Source of the DNA: a virus
Reading direction: 5' to 3' (one strand)
Virus record (IMG/VR): IMGVR_UViG_3300004807_000067
Coordinates: 1 to 35,221 of that record
DNA length: 35,221 nucleotides
Of this stretch, positions 25,401 through 33,717 are shown piece by piece. The notes below the pieces were generated by a model. The model saw only the letters and a list, made by a program, of their open reading frames with translations, did no database searches and was not told the DNA's origin. How positions within the stretch are numbered: the first letter of the stretch is position 1; every line of letters starts with the position of its first letter. The translations under genes were made by a program, and so were the position numbers.

Positions 25401-27108
25401 CGGGGAAGAACTTCTCATCGGGGAAGGTGTTGAGCATCATCACCTTACCTTGGGCGTACAGCGGCTTGCGCCCGCCTTCTTTGTGCTCCTCCCCCGTGGT
25501 GAAGCGGTAGTCGCCGGAAATGTTGGGGTCACGCGCAACGTGCGGCCCAAGCGCGAGAGCCGTCACGTTCTCGGCATTGTAATCCAGTGAGGGATGCTGG
25601 GCGTCAAACATCTCCATATTGAACCCGCTGGCCATCGGGGACGAAACCGATTCGCCCTTGGTGCCGTGATAGACCGGGTTGGTCAGCGGGTGAGGTTCAG
25701 GCGTGCCGCCATCCTCATATCCCTCGACCGAGCCACCGCTGGCGTAGGCCGAAAAGCCGTGCTTGAGAATGCTCTCGCGCATCCGCGGCGTGATCTCGAG
25801 CGAGGGAAGGGTGTAGGAGCCGCGAGGGTCGCTGGAAGCGCGTTCCGGTTCCTTGGTCTGAACGGTTCCCAGACGCGCTTCGGGATCGTGCATCCGCGCC
25901 AGCTTCAGCAAGCGGTTCGGCACGATCTCGTTGTAGAACTTCTGCATGCCCTTGACGCGGGCAGCCTGCTTGGTCTCGTTGTCTTCACGGTAATGGGTCG
26001 CCTGCATGTCACCCGGCGTCCACGCCAGATGCTCATGGCCATTCGCCGCGGCGTGCGAGAGCAGGTGCTTCAGGCCGAGATCGACCCAGTCGTTGGTGCT
26101 GCCGACATAAGGGCCTTCAACAGGCACGTTCAGGCGGCGGAGGTTGGCTTCTCTTTCCGCCTTCACGTTACGGCCATGCTCGAAGACCTGTTCCAGCTCC
26201 CCCGTCTTTCTGGCAGCATCGTAAATATCGGGATAAGGGCGCTCGGGCTCGATGTGCATGCCCGTGCGCTGCGACAGGTCGCGGATGTAATCCTTGAAGC
26301 GGTCCTGCGCCTCGGTATCCTGCCGCACCTTTCTCCAATCCGGGTCGCGGAAGCCGCCGGTCCCGTCGCTTTTCTTGCGCCCCTCCTGCCCCCAGTCGCT
26401 CTGCAGCTCCTCGGCATGCAGAACCTTCTTTCGGTCGGGTGTTTCGCGATCCTTCAGGCGGGCGTGAACGTAGACGTCGGGAATATCTTCGGGTTCATCC
26501 GTGTCATCCCAAGGATTATAATTTCCGCCGACCTGCGTCCAATGCGAAGACAGATGGCGCGTTTCGTCCGGATTGGCTTCGTGGAGCAAAACCTCTCGGT
26601 ATTCCTTACCCCCCGGCAAGGTGTGTGCACTGTATTTCGTGTCAGGCCCGCGCAGTTCGGTCTTGTGGATGTCGGGCTGATAGATGTCGAAGTGGCGCGC
26701 GACTTCTTCGCGGCTCACCGTCGGCTTGTCTCCGAGCCGCCTGTCGAACTCGGACCATTTGAGCTCAGCCGGCTTCACGCCCTTGTTCAGGAGCGTGGCC
26801 TTCCACTGCTCGGGCGAGGCCTGCTTCATCGGCAGCTTGGAGGCAACGTCGGCCGCCTTGCTGTACATGTTCATGTAGCTGTCGGGAGCGGAGTAATCCG
26901 GCTCAGGTTCGGCATGCTGCTGGCCCAGCCGCGGGTCGCCCTGTGAGCCGCCGTCGGAGTACCCCGTGCGCCCACCGGACTTGCGCACCAGAGGCACGCC
27001 AGTTCCCACCTTGGGAAAATTGACGCCCCCAAAGCCGGGGTCGATGTTCTCCCCGATCCGCTTCGCAATGTTCAGCGCGCGGGAGATGGCTTTGGGGTCG
27101 AGCTTCAT
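22435..27108 (-). CDS. Large polyvalent protein with ADP-ribosyltransferase-like and 'SDWxQxGR' domains
   Basis: The 1,557-residue protein has several recognisable segments. Residues about 150-390 carry [19 protein letters not shown] (about 228-246), [14 protein letters not shown] and [15 protein letters not shown], a domain known from large polyvalent proteins (LPPs). About 477-725 fits an ADP-ribosyltransferase of the PolyVal type: [26 protein letters not shown], and [12 protein letters not shown] with [13 protein letters not shown]. About 800-1000 is a further domain of unknown role. About 1110-1500 is helical, with [29 protein letters not shown] and [18 protein letters not shown]. Phage LPPs are thought to be packaged and injected to protect the genome or modify host proteins. 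GG-rich tags ([27 protein letters not shown]) mark the linkers. The start overlaps the portal stop, so the two are coupled. Confidence 0.75.
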   Translation of the reverse strand: MKLDPKAISRALNIAKRIGENIDPGFGGVNFPKVGTGVPLVRKSGGRTGYSDGGSQGDPRLGQQHAEPEPDYSAPDSYMNMYSKAADVASKLPMKQASPEQWKATLLNKGVKPAELKWSEFDRRLGDKPTVSREEVARHFDIYQPDIHKTELRGPDTKYSAHTLPGGKEYREVLLHEANPDETRHLSSHWTQVGGNYNPWDDTDEPEDIPDVYVHARLKDRETPDRKKVLHAEELQSDWGQEGRKKSDGTGGFRDPDWRKVRQDTEAQDRFKDYIRDLSQRTGMHIEPERPYPDIYDAARKTGELEQVFEHGRNVKAEREANLRRLNVPVEGPYVGSTNDWVDLGLKHLLSHAAANGHEHLAWTPGDMQATHYREDNETKQAARVKGMQKFYNEIVPNRLLKLARMHDPEARLGTVQTKEPERASSDPRGSYTLPSLEITPRMRESILKHGFSAYASGGSVEGYEDGGTPEPHPLTNPVYHGTKGESVSSPMASGFNMEMFDAQHPSLDYNAENVTALALGPHVARDPNISGDYRFTTGEEHKEGGRKPLYAQGKVMMLNTFPDEKFFPVKQKLNDDGSPIRFREDNDDNAVYNTVYADVFRHNPKLAHEVLTGHGYDPETASEYVKGFQSGKPFADPYMGSSRFPYRDIEHFLSSHRTLKPGERNIKKVVKDFRKRMRDRGYVGLSYINTDDDETANAEDRKCYIVFPQRDKQTGWYPLRMKHAAYDPQEKASSVLTRADGGETDAPMAMSAARENVPGITVSPRPGKMGGYPVREGTMDEHEPWTYAAEPGEHMPSPPPIQEPVYNSPRLDRLHRLTAPIFKSKGFNDLVYDLTGLRNLKVSPIHGTWKGEAEPSFHISHPDLTAEHVSKLAPLLGFGFQQDAVVHHHHNADQQGDGIPAYYIGKGSKLSPKDLQRITEAAQKEGLDYSQTSDGRGVKFLHFGDDGEDLDRFDRSVDNIANASGLPHRHIVKTSGDLQNAQDYLPAIFGSVGGAGEGEGMDSRPARSPHLFGRIVDHVLAPYAKAVASEGYRISPERLAETYGLTPEETEKVRTAMLPKGSADRTTVPLMNGEEPLDVRPTGANGKANVGDVLFALQNRAARHGTINPGDHSPQAMDRIASDVAKEVKYHTDTAGKSAIGWYDSALKKAMSQYEDHFPELKNNKDAQAAFKAILGITSQGQDVFQNSGHTIRAYDLLRKGVPIPDVVKKLRGTFGDKTRAIETNLMKLHDLSQKAGGYDALSNVLNKKMSVSDWNKYLKNNPSLHFDGEPLGMKGGSNQKVTGWTVFGPKIGSFINNLNGDYSTLTADLWFSRTWNRLLGHNFIHTPEVEAKQYRDFRDALVAEHAHHNPDEALPEASPYKTSAGKVKMDTSGRPQPWLHGNDVGSLGRDEMDSLVNDPEKMLSLAQQANDLYRKGGYKGKSDLRRRAKNWIENRENPVAAPRGDLERDFQQNTIEKAQKKLKKQGLDISVADIQAALWFHEKDLFNKLGVASEKAKPADYSDAAAKMLAQYAANRPAPRPKKYIGGGLTSRAPLHVPKDAVERALLIARKMRYS

Positions 27109-29435
27109 TCGCTGACGTCCTTCTTGAGCTTGCTGACGCCACGCTCGGCGCCTGCAACGCCTTCAGGGTGGGTCAAGACTTCCTTGGCCAACTGCATCAG
27201 CTCGACACGCTCGCGGCTCTGGCGGTCCAGATCGCGGTTCTGGTCCTCGACCATCGTGTCGTGGTGCTTGATCCCGACGGCCTCAGCGCGGGTCGCAGCA
27301 TCCATCTGCTTGATCTTGAGTTCCGCAAGCTGCATCGGCGTCGGTTCCTGCGGCTGAGCCGGGCCACCCAGCCCGCCCTGCGGCTTCGGCGCGAAGGCGC
27401 CCTGCTGGATCTTGGCCTGCGTCTCGGCGACTTTGGCCTGCGCCTCCATCATCCGCGCCTGAGCGTCCGTCTCGTCGTTCTTCATCTTGGCCTGAGCTTG
27501 GATCAACTCGGGCGGCGGCGCGGCCTGCGCGTTCGGCGGCACGAGGAACTGCTCGGGGTTGCTCCAGCCGATTGCCTGCAGCGCCGCGGTATCGACCGCA
27601 ATCGGGTCGTACATCGACGGGTTTTGCTGCTGGAGCTGCTTCAGGGCCATGATCTTCATCACCCGCTGGCCGTGCGAAGCGGTGTTCGGGTCGGCCTGCG
27701 GGACGAGATCGCAGTTCTCCAGCGCCTGCAGGAAGGTCTGCTGATCCCAGTCCTGATTTGGCCGGTTGTTGCGCTCCCAGAAGCTGTTCGGGTACTCGCG
27801 GAACCGCTGCTTCAGGGCCTGAAACTCCTGCGCCTGAGCCGCGTGCATGCGCTTGTGCACCGAGTCCAGAACCTTGGTGGCCTGCTCGATCAAGGCCAGC
27901 GTTGTCCCCACTGGCGCGTCAGCCCGGCCTTCGCCGACCTGAAGCTCCGACGTGCCACCAATCCGCATGCCGGTCTGGGCCATGTCCTGCACCAACTGCA
28001 TCATCGCGACGTTGGGCGGCTGGTACGGCAGCGGCATGATGGCGTCCTTGATCGGCAGGCCGCCTGTCTTCACCAACGCGCCACCCCCCGGAGGAACGCG
28101 GAAGATGTTCGTGTTCTGCCTCGCCCCCGTGTCGGCCATGAGGAAGCCGGGGAAGTTCGAGTACATCCCCGCGTCCAGCAGCTCACGCCAAGCAGCCGTG
28201 ATAGCGTTTGTCGTGTTCCCCAAGATGTGGAGCAGGCCAATGTCGTAGAACCCGATGCCCGGCACGAAAGTATACTTGACGAATACTTTGCGTGCTTCGG
28301 GCAGATTGTCGGGATCCTCTTGATCGTAGTTGCGTACAATCGAAAGGATCTCGCGCGACGAAACGTCAATAGTAACACAGTAGGGCACTTCGAGGCCGGA
28401 GACTTTGCCCTTGTACTTGTGCTCGAACCCCTTGAGGTCGAGCTCGCAGTAGCACTCGTAGATCTCGCGGTCGCGGTCCTCGGGGTTCGATGCCTCAGGC
28501 GCCAGCCCCTGCTGCTCCTTCTCCTCGCGCTGGAACGAGTCGAGGTTGCGCGGCTTGGCCTCGCCCAGCGACACGTCGCGGTAGACGCCGAGGATCTGCA
28601 TGCGGCGCACAACGGACGGCCGCATGATCAGCCGGTGCGTGATGCGCTTAGCGTTGTCGAGGTCGGTCGCGTCGTTGTTGACGATCAGGTCGTCGGCATC
28701 GACGGTCTCGGACACCGGCCGGTTGCGCAGCGGGCAGTAGTAGACCTTCTTGAAGGACGTGCCGCCGAAGCCCAGCATCAGCAGCATGCGGTCGGTGTCG
28801 GGATAATACTCGGTGGCCGTGGAGGTCAGGTAATGGTTGAAGTCGCGCTCGAGAGCGTTGGCCAACTGGTCGGTCTGTAGGGTGTCGGACACCTGATCGA
28901 CGCGGATCTTCACCGGACCGTCGGTCGGAAGCATCTCGGAGCGCGCGTTGGCCTGAAAGCGCAGCACGGCCTCGAGCAGAAGCGGGTGGCGGACGCGTGA
29001 CATACCCTCGACAGGGGCGCCGTCGGAGGCGCCAGAGACGCCCGGCAGCTCGACCTTGAGGCCAAGCAGCTTCAGGCCCTGCGTGCGGTCCTCGATCCAG
29101 TCCTTGCGGCTCTCGATGTCCTCTTCGATGCCGCGGATCAGGGTCTCGGAGATGGCCGAGAGCTCCATCGGGTCGATCTTGTCCACCAGATTGTCGAACC
29201 AGCCGCCATCGTCGCCGGCACCGCCCTCGCCCGAGATCAAAGGCGAGTCATCGAGCGAGATTGTCACCGATCCATCGGCGTGCTCGATCTCGATGACGTT
29301 GCCCTTGTCGTCTTCCTTGTGGGTGTCGGGCTCGGGATCGGCGTCGGAGATAACAATCGAGTCCAGATCGGGGTCTTCCTGATCCGGCCCCGGCATTCGC
29401 ATGTTCATCAGGGGAGCACCGAGGCCGTTATCCAT
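27105..29435 (-). CDS. Portal protein (P22 gp1-like)
   Basis: The 776-residue protein has an acidic N-terminus and a core typical of podovirus portals: MELSAISETLIRGIEEDIES, then DWIEDRTQGLKLLGL. RVRHPLLLEAVLRFQANARS and the wing/stem region TDRMLLMLGFGGTSFKKVYY follow, and later GFYDIGLLHILGNTTNAITA and a Gln/Ala-rich coiled-coil end (about 650-720). The portal ring occupies one head vertex and is the channel for DNA packaging and ejection. The ATG at 29433-29435 has AAGGA six bases upstream; a TTG two codons earlier is not needed. The length fits the P22 family (about 725). It lies downstream of the terminase genes with two small genes between, as in many phages. Confidence 0.85.
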   Translation of the reverse strand: MDNGLGAPLMNMRMPGPDQEDPDLDSIVISDADPEPDTHKEDDKGNVIEIEHADGSVTISLDDSPLISGEGGAGDDGGWFDNLVDKIDPMELSAISETLIRGIEEDIESRKDWIEDRTQGLKLLGLKVELPGVSGASDGAPVEGMSRVRHPLLLEAVLRFQANARSEMLPTDGPVKIRVDQVSDTLQTDQLANALERDFNHYLTSTATEYYPDTDRMLLMLGFGGTSFKKVYYCPLRNRPVSETVDADDLIVNNDATDLDNAKRITHRLIMRPSVVRRMQILGVYRDVSLGEAKPRNLDSFQREEKEQQGLAPEASNPEDRDREIYECYCELDLKGFEHKYKGKVSGLEVPYCVTIDVSSREILSIVRNYDQEDPDNLPEARKVFVKYTFVPGIGFYDIGLLHILGNTTNAITAAWRELLDAGMYSNFPGFLMADTGARQNTNIFRVPPGGGALVKTGGLPIKDAIMPLPYQPPNVAMMQLVQDMAQTGMRIGGTSELQVGEGRADAPVGTTLALIEQATKVLDSVHKRMHAAQAQEFQALKQRFREYPNSFWERNNRPNQDWDQQTFLQALENCDLVPQADPNTASHGQRVMKIMALKQLQQQNPSMYDPIAVDTAALQAIGWSNPEQFLVPPNAQAAPPPELIQAQAKMKNDETDAQARMMEAQAKVAETQAKIQQGAFAPKPQGGLGGPAQPQEPTPMQLAELKIKQMDAATRAEAVGIKHHDTMVEDQNRDLDRQSRERVELMQLAKEVLTHPEGVAGAERGVSKLKKDVSE

Positions 29436-29437
29436 GT

Positions 29438-29647
29438 TCAATCCTTCGATTTGCCTGCGCGGACGTCTTCCATCTCCGCGGTGAAGCGTTCGATGCCCTC
29501 GAACGCGGCTGAATTATCATCTTTCGCCGTCAGAGTATAGATTCTGGTGACGTCAAATGGACTTTCGCCCCAGACGGTCACCTCCCAAGTGCAATCAGAC
29601 ACACTGTCAACCGTCGCATGACACAGGATGCGATTATTCGGGTCCAT
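29438..29647 (-). CDS. Small conserved phage protein
   Basis: A 69-residue protein starting MDPNNRILCHATVDSVSDCT with a beta-rich body (TWEVTVWGESPFDVTRIYTL, then TAKDDNSAAFEGIERFTAEM). The 'SDCTWEVTVxGxxPFDxTRxYTLxA' pattern is familiar as a small phage protein beside terminase and portal genes, function unknown. The ATG at 29645-29647 is preferred; the longer frame would overlap the upstream gene by 70 bases. AAGGG lies five bases upstream. Its stop is three bases from the portal start. Confidence 0.6.
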   Translation of the reverse strand: MDPNNRILCHATVDSVSDCTWEVTVWGESPFDVTRIYTLTAKDDNSAAFEGIERFTAEMEDVRAGKSKD

Positions 29648-30023
29648 CAACGCCCTTTTCCTCTTCTTTTTCGCCGACCATCTCAAGAAATGCGACCGGT
29701 ATAGCAGCAAATTCGGTCCAGAGGCGACTCATTCTTGCACTTTGTTCGGTGACGAGCCCCGCAATATGGTCAACGCGGCCGATTTCTTCGAGCAACCGCC
29801 GGCGCAGGTCTTCGGTGCGCTGCGCGTTCAGTCGTGCGGTGAAAATTGCCCCGCCAACCGCCTCGCGGACAGCCTCGCGGTCGGCCGCAAGGCGCGCATC
29901 CATCTGGTCGGACCGCTCAATCCGAAATTCGACGCCCGCCTCCTCAAGGGACGCATTCGTCTTCCCCAAAACGCCGGAAACCACCTTCTCGAAGGCAAAG
30001 ATCCCACTCTCATACTCGTTCAT
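29634..30023 (-). CDS. Helical protein downstream of terminase
   Basis: A 129-residue, largely helical protein with heptad-like stretches (SDQMDARLAADREAVREAVG and AQRTEDLRRRLLEEIGRVDH) that suggest a coiled coil. GGAGG lies five bases before the ATG at 30021-30023, which fixes the start; the longer frame begins inside the terminase stop region. It ends with a charged Glu/Lys tail. No family was recognised. Position between terminase and portal suggests a packaging or assembly accessory, which is inference. Confidence 0.6.
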   Translation of the reverse strand: MNEYESGIFAFEKVVSGVLGKTNASLEEAGVEFRIERSDQMDARLAADREAVREAVGGAIFTARLNAQRTEDLRRRLLEEIGRVDHIAGLVTEQSARMSRLWTEFAAIPVAFLEMVGEKEEEKGVDGPE

Positions 30024-30034
30024 AACGCCCTCCA

Positions 30035-31759
30035 TCACGCCGGATATAGCGGCACCGGCCCCTTGCCGGGGTACACCTTCAGCGACTCAAGTTCCTCCAT
30101 TCGTTCCGCGGTGCGGGTCAGAAGCCCCAGATCGCGCAAGTGTCGGATCGACATGCTCACAGTATCGACCAAGTCGTCGTGCTTCCCCTTCGGGAACATC
30201 GCGACCTGATTGATGACTTCCTGCGCCCACGAATAGTCAGGCGCAAAGATCAAACCCTCTGCAAAAAGATGCTGAATAGAAATGAGGCGCGATAGCTTGT
30301 CCATACTCTTCGGATCGGACAACTGAACAGCCCAGCTTGCGCTGCTATACAGTCGCCGCATTTCCTGCGACACAGAAATACCCGCGGCCTTATTTTCAAT
30401 CAGCAGCTTATCTACACGCAAACGCCGGCAGGTGTCGGCCACCTTCTCGATCAGTTGGTGAAACTCGAGCCGCTCCTGCCACGCGTGCATCAGCATCAGC
30501 TTCGGCGAGCCCTCAACGTAGGTGCGCTCGACCTGTCTGGCCCCCGATCCCTTCATAAAGGACCGGATCTCCTGCGCCTTGAAGTCTTCGGTGAACACAC
30601 CCCAGACGGTCAAGGCCGAGAAGTCATTGGAATTGACGGTGGTGTAGGCGGTATCGAGGGATGCCAAGATGAAATCCATCCCCGGATAGGCCTTGTGCTC
30701 CCACAGGTTCCACCACTCCTGCTTGATCACGCCGCCGCCCGGCGGGTCGGGGCGCTGCTGCAACTGGCCGGCGGCGCCATACGGCCCCAGCACGCGCTCC
30801 AGACGGGCCACTTCCTTCTCGCCGAACCGCTCATCCCACAGCAGTTCGCCCTGCCGCTCCTTCAGAGCCACCTCGGCCTTGTGCGAGACAGGCTCACGGA
30901 CCCCTGTCTCACCGATCTTGACCAGCGGCTCTCCGTCGTCGTCGCAGCCGCGGGGGTCTTCCCAACCGATGACCGTCGAGCAGTGGCGCTCCCACTCGTA
31001 CCGCATCGGCAGCACAAGGTGGGTCCACTCGCCCTCGGTGTCGTTGTCGAGGATGTGGCCGGTCAAGTCGTTCTCGGCCAGCCTCTGCTGGATCACGATC
31101 ATCGCGCCGGTCTTCTGGTCGTTGAGGCGGGTGCTCATCGTCCCGTCCCACCAGTCAATCGTGGACTGGATGTTGGCCTCCGAGAAGGCCTCATTCGCCG
31201 CGTTCGGGTCGTCCACAATGATGATCGAGCCGCCCTCGCCGGTGATCTTCGCATCGACCGAGGTGATCAGGCGCTCGCCGCGCTGATCGTTCAGGAAGCG
31301 CCCCTTGGTGTTCTGGTCGGACGTCAGCTTGAAGCGGTCGCCCCAATACCGCTGGTACCACGGGCTCTCGATCAGTCGGCGGCACTTCACGGAGTCGCGC
31401 ATCGCCAGAGACGAACCGTATGAGGCGCAGAGGAACTGGACTTGAGGCCCCGAGGTGGCCGACCGTTCCGTCTGCGCCCACGTCCAAGCCGGGAAGGCCA
31501 CAGACGTGATCGATGACTTGCCCATACGCGGAGGGATGTTGATCACCAGCCGCTTGATGTCGCCATCGACCACGGCCTGCAGGTGCTCGGCCACAGCCTC
31601 AATCGGCCAGCCGTCCTTCCACGGCGAGGCGTCAATGTGCTGCCACGCGCCGACCAGAAAGTCATAGAGGCTGTTCTCGTAATCGTACCGCTCGAGAAGC
31701 CGAAGCTGCTCGCTCGGGTCGATCAGAACCCCACCCCCAATGTCGATCAACCGGCTCAT
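30035..31759 (-). CDS. terL: Terminase large subunit (packaging ATPase and nuclease)
   Basis: The 574-residue protein has an ATPase domain: NIPPRMGKSS at about 74-83 is the Walker A loop, IIIVDDP at 179-185 is Walker B, and MIVIQQRLAENDLTGH at about 210-225 is a coupling-motif-like stretch. The C-terminal nuclease has LASLDTAY (D369), LLIENK (E455) and KHDDLVDT (D528, D529, D532), the acidic residues expected of the RNase H-like fold. The enzyme pumps the genome into the head through the portal and cuts it. The start ATG overlaps the stop of the small subunit (ATGA). Length and motif spacing are normal. Confidence 0.95.
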   Translation of the reverse strand: MSRLIDIGGGVLIDPSEQLRLLERYDYENSLYDFLVGAWQHIDASPWKDGWPIEAVAEHLQAVVDGDIKRLVINIPPRMGKSSITSVAFPAWTWAQTERSATSGPQVQFLCASYGSSLAMRDSVKCRRLIESPWYQRYWGDRFKLTSDQNTKGRFLNDQRGERLITSVDAKITGEGGSIIIVDDPNAANEAFSEANIQSTIDWWDGTMSTRLNDQKTGAMIVIQQRLAENDLTGHILDNDTEGEWTHLVLPMRYEWERHCSTVIGWEDPRGCDDDGEPLVKIGETGVREPVSHKAEVALKERQGELLWDERFGEKEVARLERVLGPYGAAGQLQQRPDPPGGGVIKQEWWNLWEHKAYPGMDFILASLDTAYTTVNSNDFSALTVWGVFTEDFKAQEIRSFMKGSGARQVERTYVEGSPKLMLMHAWQERLEFHQLIEKVADTCRRLRVDKLLIENKAAGISVSQEMRRLYSSASWAVQLSDPKSMDKLSRLISIQHLFAEGLIFAPDYSWAQEVINQVAMFPKGKHDDLVDTVSMSIRHLRDLGLLTRTAERMEELESLKVYPGKGPVPLYPA

Positions 31760-32361
31760 TCGTCGTCGATCTCTTCGACTTCCGCCTCGTCGGTCCCGTC
31801 CGAAATCATCGTGTAGTCAGCCTCCGGAACCTGAGACTGCCGATAGCCGCTGGCCTCGTCGATGGCCTCGCGCAGCACGCCGGACACCGCCTCGCGCAGC
31901 GCGTAACGCTGCTCGTCGGTCAACTGGTAAGGGTCGAGCGTGGTCGTCTGCTGAGGGTCAATCGGCCGACCGTCCTTGCCCAGAAACTGGATCTGCTGCT
32001 TCTCGCTGAACACCTCGGGCATCAGCCGGCTCAGCATGAACTTGCCGGCCACGACAGACTGCTTGTGCCCCGGATCCTGCGCGATGACGGCCATGTTCGA
32101 GGCGATTTTCGTCATCAGGGACGACGTGCCGGCCTGCATCTCTTCGCCGTAATACTTCTCGACCGTGGGCAGGCTCACCCCGACCAGCTTGGCCACCTGA
32201 TCCTTGCGCAGGCCACCAGCGCGCAGGCGCTCGACCATCGCGGCCGTCACGTCGTCGTATTCGTGCGCAGGCGTAGGGAGCGGAATAACCCCGCCGTCAG
32301 GGCGCATGCGCGCCAACGGGCTCTTCGAGAGTCTCGGCTCGGCTGGTGGTTTTTTGGGCAT
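31756..32361 (-). CDS. terS: Terminase small subunit (DNA recognition)
   Basis: The 201-residue protein has a helix-turn-helix-like segment at about 48-72 (GGLRKDQVAKLVGVSLPTVE, then KYYGEEM), a helical centre (LMTKIASNMAVIAQDPGHKQ, then SVVAGKFMLSRLMP) and an acidic tail (TDEAEVEEIDDE). The N-terminus is basic. Small terminases bind the packaging start site and stimulate the large subunit. Identity rests on the HTH, the size and the ATGA overlap with the large subunit, since small terminases are poorly conserved. The Shine-Dalgarno sequence is weak (GAGAG), so expression may be modest. Confidence 0.75.
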   Translation of the reverse strand: MPKKPPAEPRLSKSPLARMRPDGGVIPLPTPAHEYDDVTAAMVERLRAGGLRKDQVAKLVGVSLPTVEKYYGEEMQAGTSSLMTKIASNMAVIAQDPGHKQSVVAGKFMLSRLMPEVFSEKQQIQFLGKDGRPIDPQQTTTLDPYQLTDEQRYALREAVSGVLREAIDEASGYRQSQVPEADYTMISDGTDEAEVEEIDDE

Positions 32362-32456
32362 AGCTCTCGTCTCTTCGCGTAACGGCCCAATATGTAATGG
32401 ATCAGCCGCCTCTTGGGAAGTGACAGAAGAGAATGGTGCCGGATGTGGGGATCGAG

Positions 32457-32532
32457 TGGTGCTTCAGGAGGGAATCGAACCCCCTGTCTCCGGGTTACAA
32501 ATCCGGCGCATCGCCAGCAATGCTTCTGAAGC
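32457..32532 (-). tRNA. tRNA-Thr (anticodon UGU), CCA encoded
   Basis: The 76-base minus-strand cloverleaf has a perfect seven-base acceptor stem (GCTTCAG with CTGAAGC), D stem GCAT/ATGC with GG in the loop, anticodon loop TTTGTAA (TGT at 34-36), a five-base variable loop and T arm GGGGG/CCCTC with loop TTCGATT. Position 31-39 is A-C, so the anticodon stem has four pairs. Position 8 is A and position 14 is T, a swap of the usual U8-A14. The gene begins at the base after the HNH stop codon and reads ACA codons, rare in GC-rich DNA. Confidence 0.9.
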
Positions 32533-32925
32533 CTAAAAACTCTTTTTCTCGGCGTACCGCACCCTTCTCTGGTGACGGCCGTTACCCCTATTGCGGATTT
32601 TGTACGTATCCGTCTGCGAGTGGCAGTTCGGGCATAGTATCAATAGGTTGATAAGGTTGTTATTGTCCCCGTTCCCGTCAATGTGCTCAAGCTCGAATGT
32701 CAGCGCCTTGCCGTTCCATCCTTCAATGCCGCACTCTTGACATTGCCTCCCGCGAGTGTCCAAAAGGTACCGCCTGACGGAGGCATGGCTTGCTGTTCCG
32801 CAAGTGACTTTCTGCGCTCTGGTGTGCGCATGCTGGCACTTGTTCGAACAATACTTGCCCATCGTGTTCACCCGAGTAACTGTGACTCCGCAGTTTAGGC
32901 ATGGGTACGTTTTGTGCGTGGGCAT
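32533..32925 (-). CDS. HNH endonuclease
   Basis: The 130-residue protein has two zinc-ribbon-like pairs at the N-terminus (C9/C12 and C26/C30). An HNH domain follows: CQEC (C62/C65), FELEHIDGNGDNNN (H81, D83, N88-90) and CPNCHSQT (C98/C101, H102). The basic tail NRGNGRHQRRVRYAEKKSF fits DNA binding. Such free-standing HNH enzymes in phages are often homing endonucleases, or they assist cos cleavage when placed near terminase. It is close to terS, so both readings stand. GAGGA lies six bases before the ATG. The stop codon is directly followed by base 1 of tRNA-Thr, an unusual fusion of coding and tRNA transcripts. Confidence 0.85.
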   Translation of the reverse strand: MPTHKTYPCLNCGVTVTRVNTMGKYCSNKCQHAHTRAQKVTCGTASHASVRRYLLDTRGRQCQECGIEGWNGKALTFELEHIDGNGDNNNLINLLILCPNCHSQTDTYKIRNRGNGRHQRRVRYAEKKSF

Positions 32926-32990
32926 AATACTTCCTCGCCGAGAGGAAGAACACTACCTTAAAGTGAGATGCTCTGCTACAAGAAAATAAG

Positions 32991-33212
32991 CTAATCCGGC
33001 GAAACACGACGCCCATAGTCTGACAGCTTCTTCATCGCAACCATCTCGCCCACGCCGAGGCGCTGCGCCACGCGACTGAGGGGAACCTCGGTGCCGGCGT
33101 AATAAGCGTACAGCTTCTCCATCCGCTCATTGTGCTCAGCCTCAAGCCGGCGCTTCTTCATGGCCGACTGCAGCTTGCGGTTGGACTTCATCGCTTCGAC
33201 ATCGTCGCCCAT
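32991..33212 (-). CDS. Small basic protein with helix-turn-helix-like end
   Basis: A 73-residue basic protein beginning MGDDVEAMKSNRKLQSAMKK, with a long helix (RRLEAEHNERMEKLYAYYAG). It ends in TEVPLSRVAQRLGVGEMVAM, then KKLSDYGRRV, which has the spacing of a helix-turn-helix. The ATG at 33210-33212 is chosen because GAGGG lies about five bases upstream; the frame is open to 33251, but that start has no ribosome-binding site and lies in a repeat of the tRNA-Pro end. It could be a small regulator of the late genes; this is inference. Confidence 0.6.
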   Translation of the reverse strand: MGDDVEAMKSNRKLQSAMKKRRLEAEHNERMEKLYAYYAGTEVPLSRVAQRLGVGEMVAMKKLSDYGRRVSPD

Positions 33213-33229
33213 AACTACCCTCGATATGT

Positions 33230-33244
33230 TGGTCTGGGTGATAG
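33230..33244 (-). repeat. Duplicated 3' end of tRNA-Pro
   Basis: These bases match 33443-33457 at 14 of 15 positions (12 identical in a row, TGGTCTGGGTGA). The copy in the tRNA is the acceptor 3' strand, discriminator base, CCA and the start of the T stem. Both copies are in the same orientation, 213 bases apart. Confidence 0.7.
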
Positions 33245-33442
33245 CTTCCATAAAAGAAGATAGATCGTGGGTATGTGGGCCTCAGGTCCTCAGTTATTCC
33301 CCGGATCGGAGGACTCCACGGGACGCTTTCGCGTTTCATGCCATCTCAGGCAATCGTCAGCCGTTTCGGGTTCCGGGCCAGATGTGCGCTGTACTCCCAC
33401 GCGCACCCACGGTCTATCTTCTCTTCTACTTCGATTTCAAAC

Positions 33443-33518
33443 TGGTCTGGGTGACAGGACTTGAACCTACAACCTCCTGCTCCCAAGGCAGGCGCTCTAC
33501 CACTTGAGCTACACCCAG
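33443..33518 (-). tRNA. tRNA-Pro (anticodon UGG), CCA encoded
   Basis: A 76-base cloverleaf with acceptor stem CTGGGTG/CACCCAG, T8 and A9, D arm GCTC/GAGC, anticodon stem CCTGC/GCAGG with loop CTTGGGA (TGG at 34-36), five-base variable loop, T loop TTCAAGT and an encoded CCA. The C1-G72 pair and A73 are typical of bacterial tRNA-Pro. It reads CCA codons, rare in GC-rich genomes, and is the first element of the leftward block. Confidence 0.95.
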
Positions 33519-33524
33519 ATCCGA

Positions 33525-33543
33525 GCGTAGCCAGTGGCTACGC
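33525..33543. repeat. Inverted repeat upstream of tRNA-Pro
   Basis: GCGTAGCC and GGCTACGC are perfect 8-bp arms around a three-base centre, ending six bases before the tRNA 5' end on the minus strand. It may be an operator or a leader hairpin that affects tRNA processing. Confidence 0.6.
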
Positions 33544-33717
33544 CCTCAGGTCGTCGGTCGAGGCGCTGTCGTGTTCATGGCCATTCCTGTAGCCGGCCTG
33601 TGCGTGGGTGTAAAGGGGGCAGGGCAGTGCGCCTGTTACGATACGCATCCAGCCCACCCGGAGATGGACCATGAGAATCCCCGCCCCCTAGACGCAAAGG
33701 CGCCGTCCGCCGCCGAC

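Noticed and set aside
25594-26946. 450-codon plus-strand open frame opposite the polyvalent protein
   Set aside because: Antisense shadow of a gene with recognisable domains; no ribosome-binding site or protein motif.
27168-28880. 570-codon plus-strand open frame opposite the portal gene
   Set aside because: Long antisense frames are expected in GC-rich coding DNA. The minus frame has clear portal motifs and a ribosome-binding site, this one has neither.
33142-33339. 65-codon minus-strand frame (MKRESVPWSPPIRGITEDL)
   Set aside because: Start region is only weakly supported (GAG six bases before ATG) and it overlaps the gene at 32991-33212 by 71 bases. It may be real, but the evidence is too thin.
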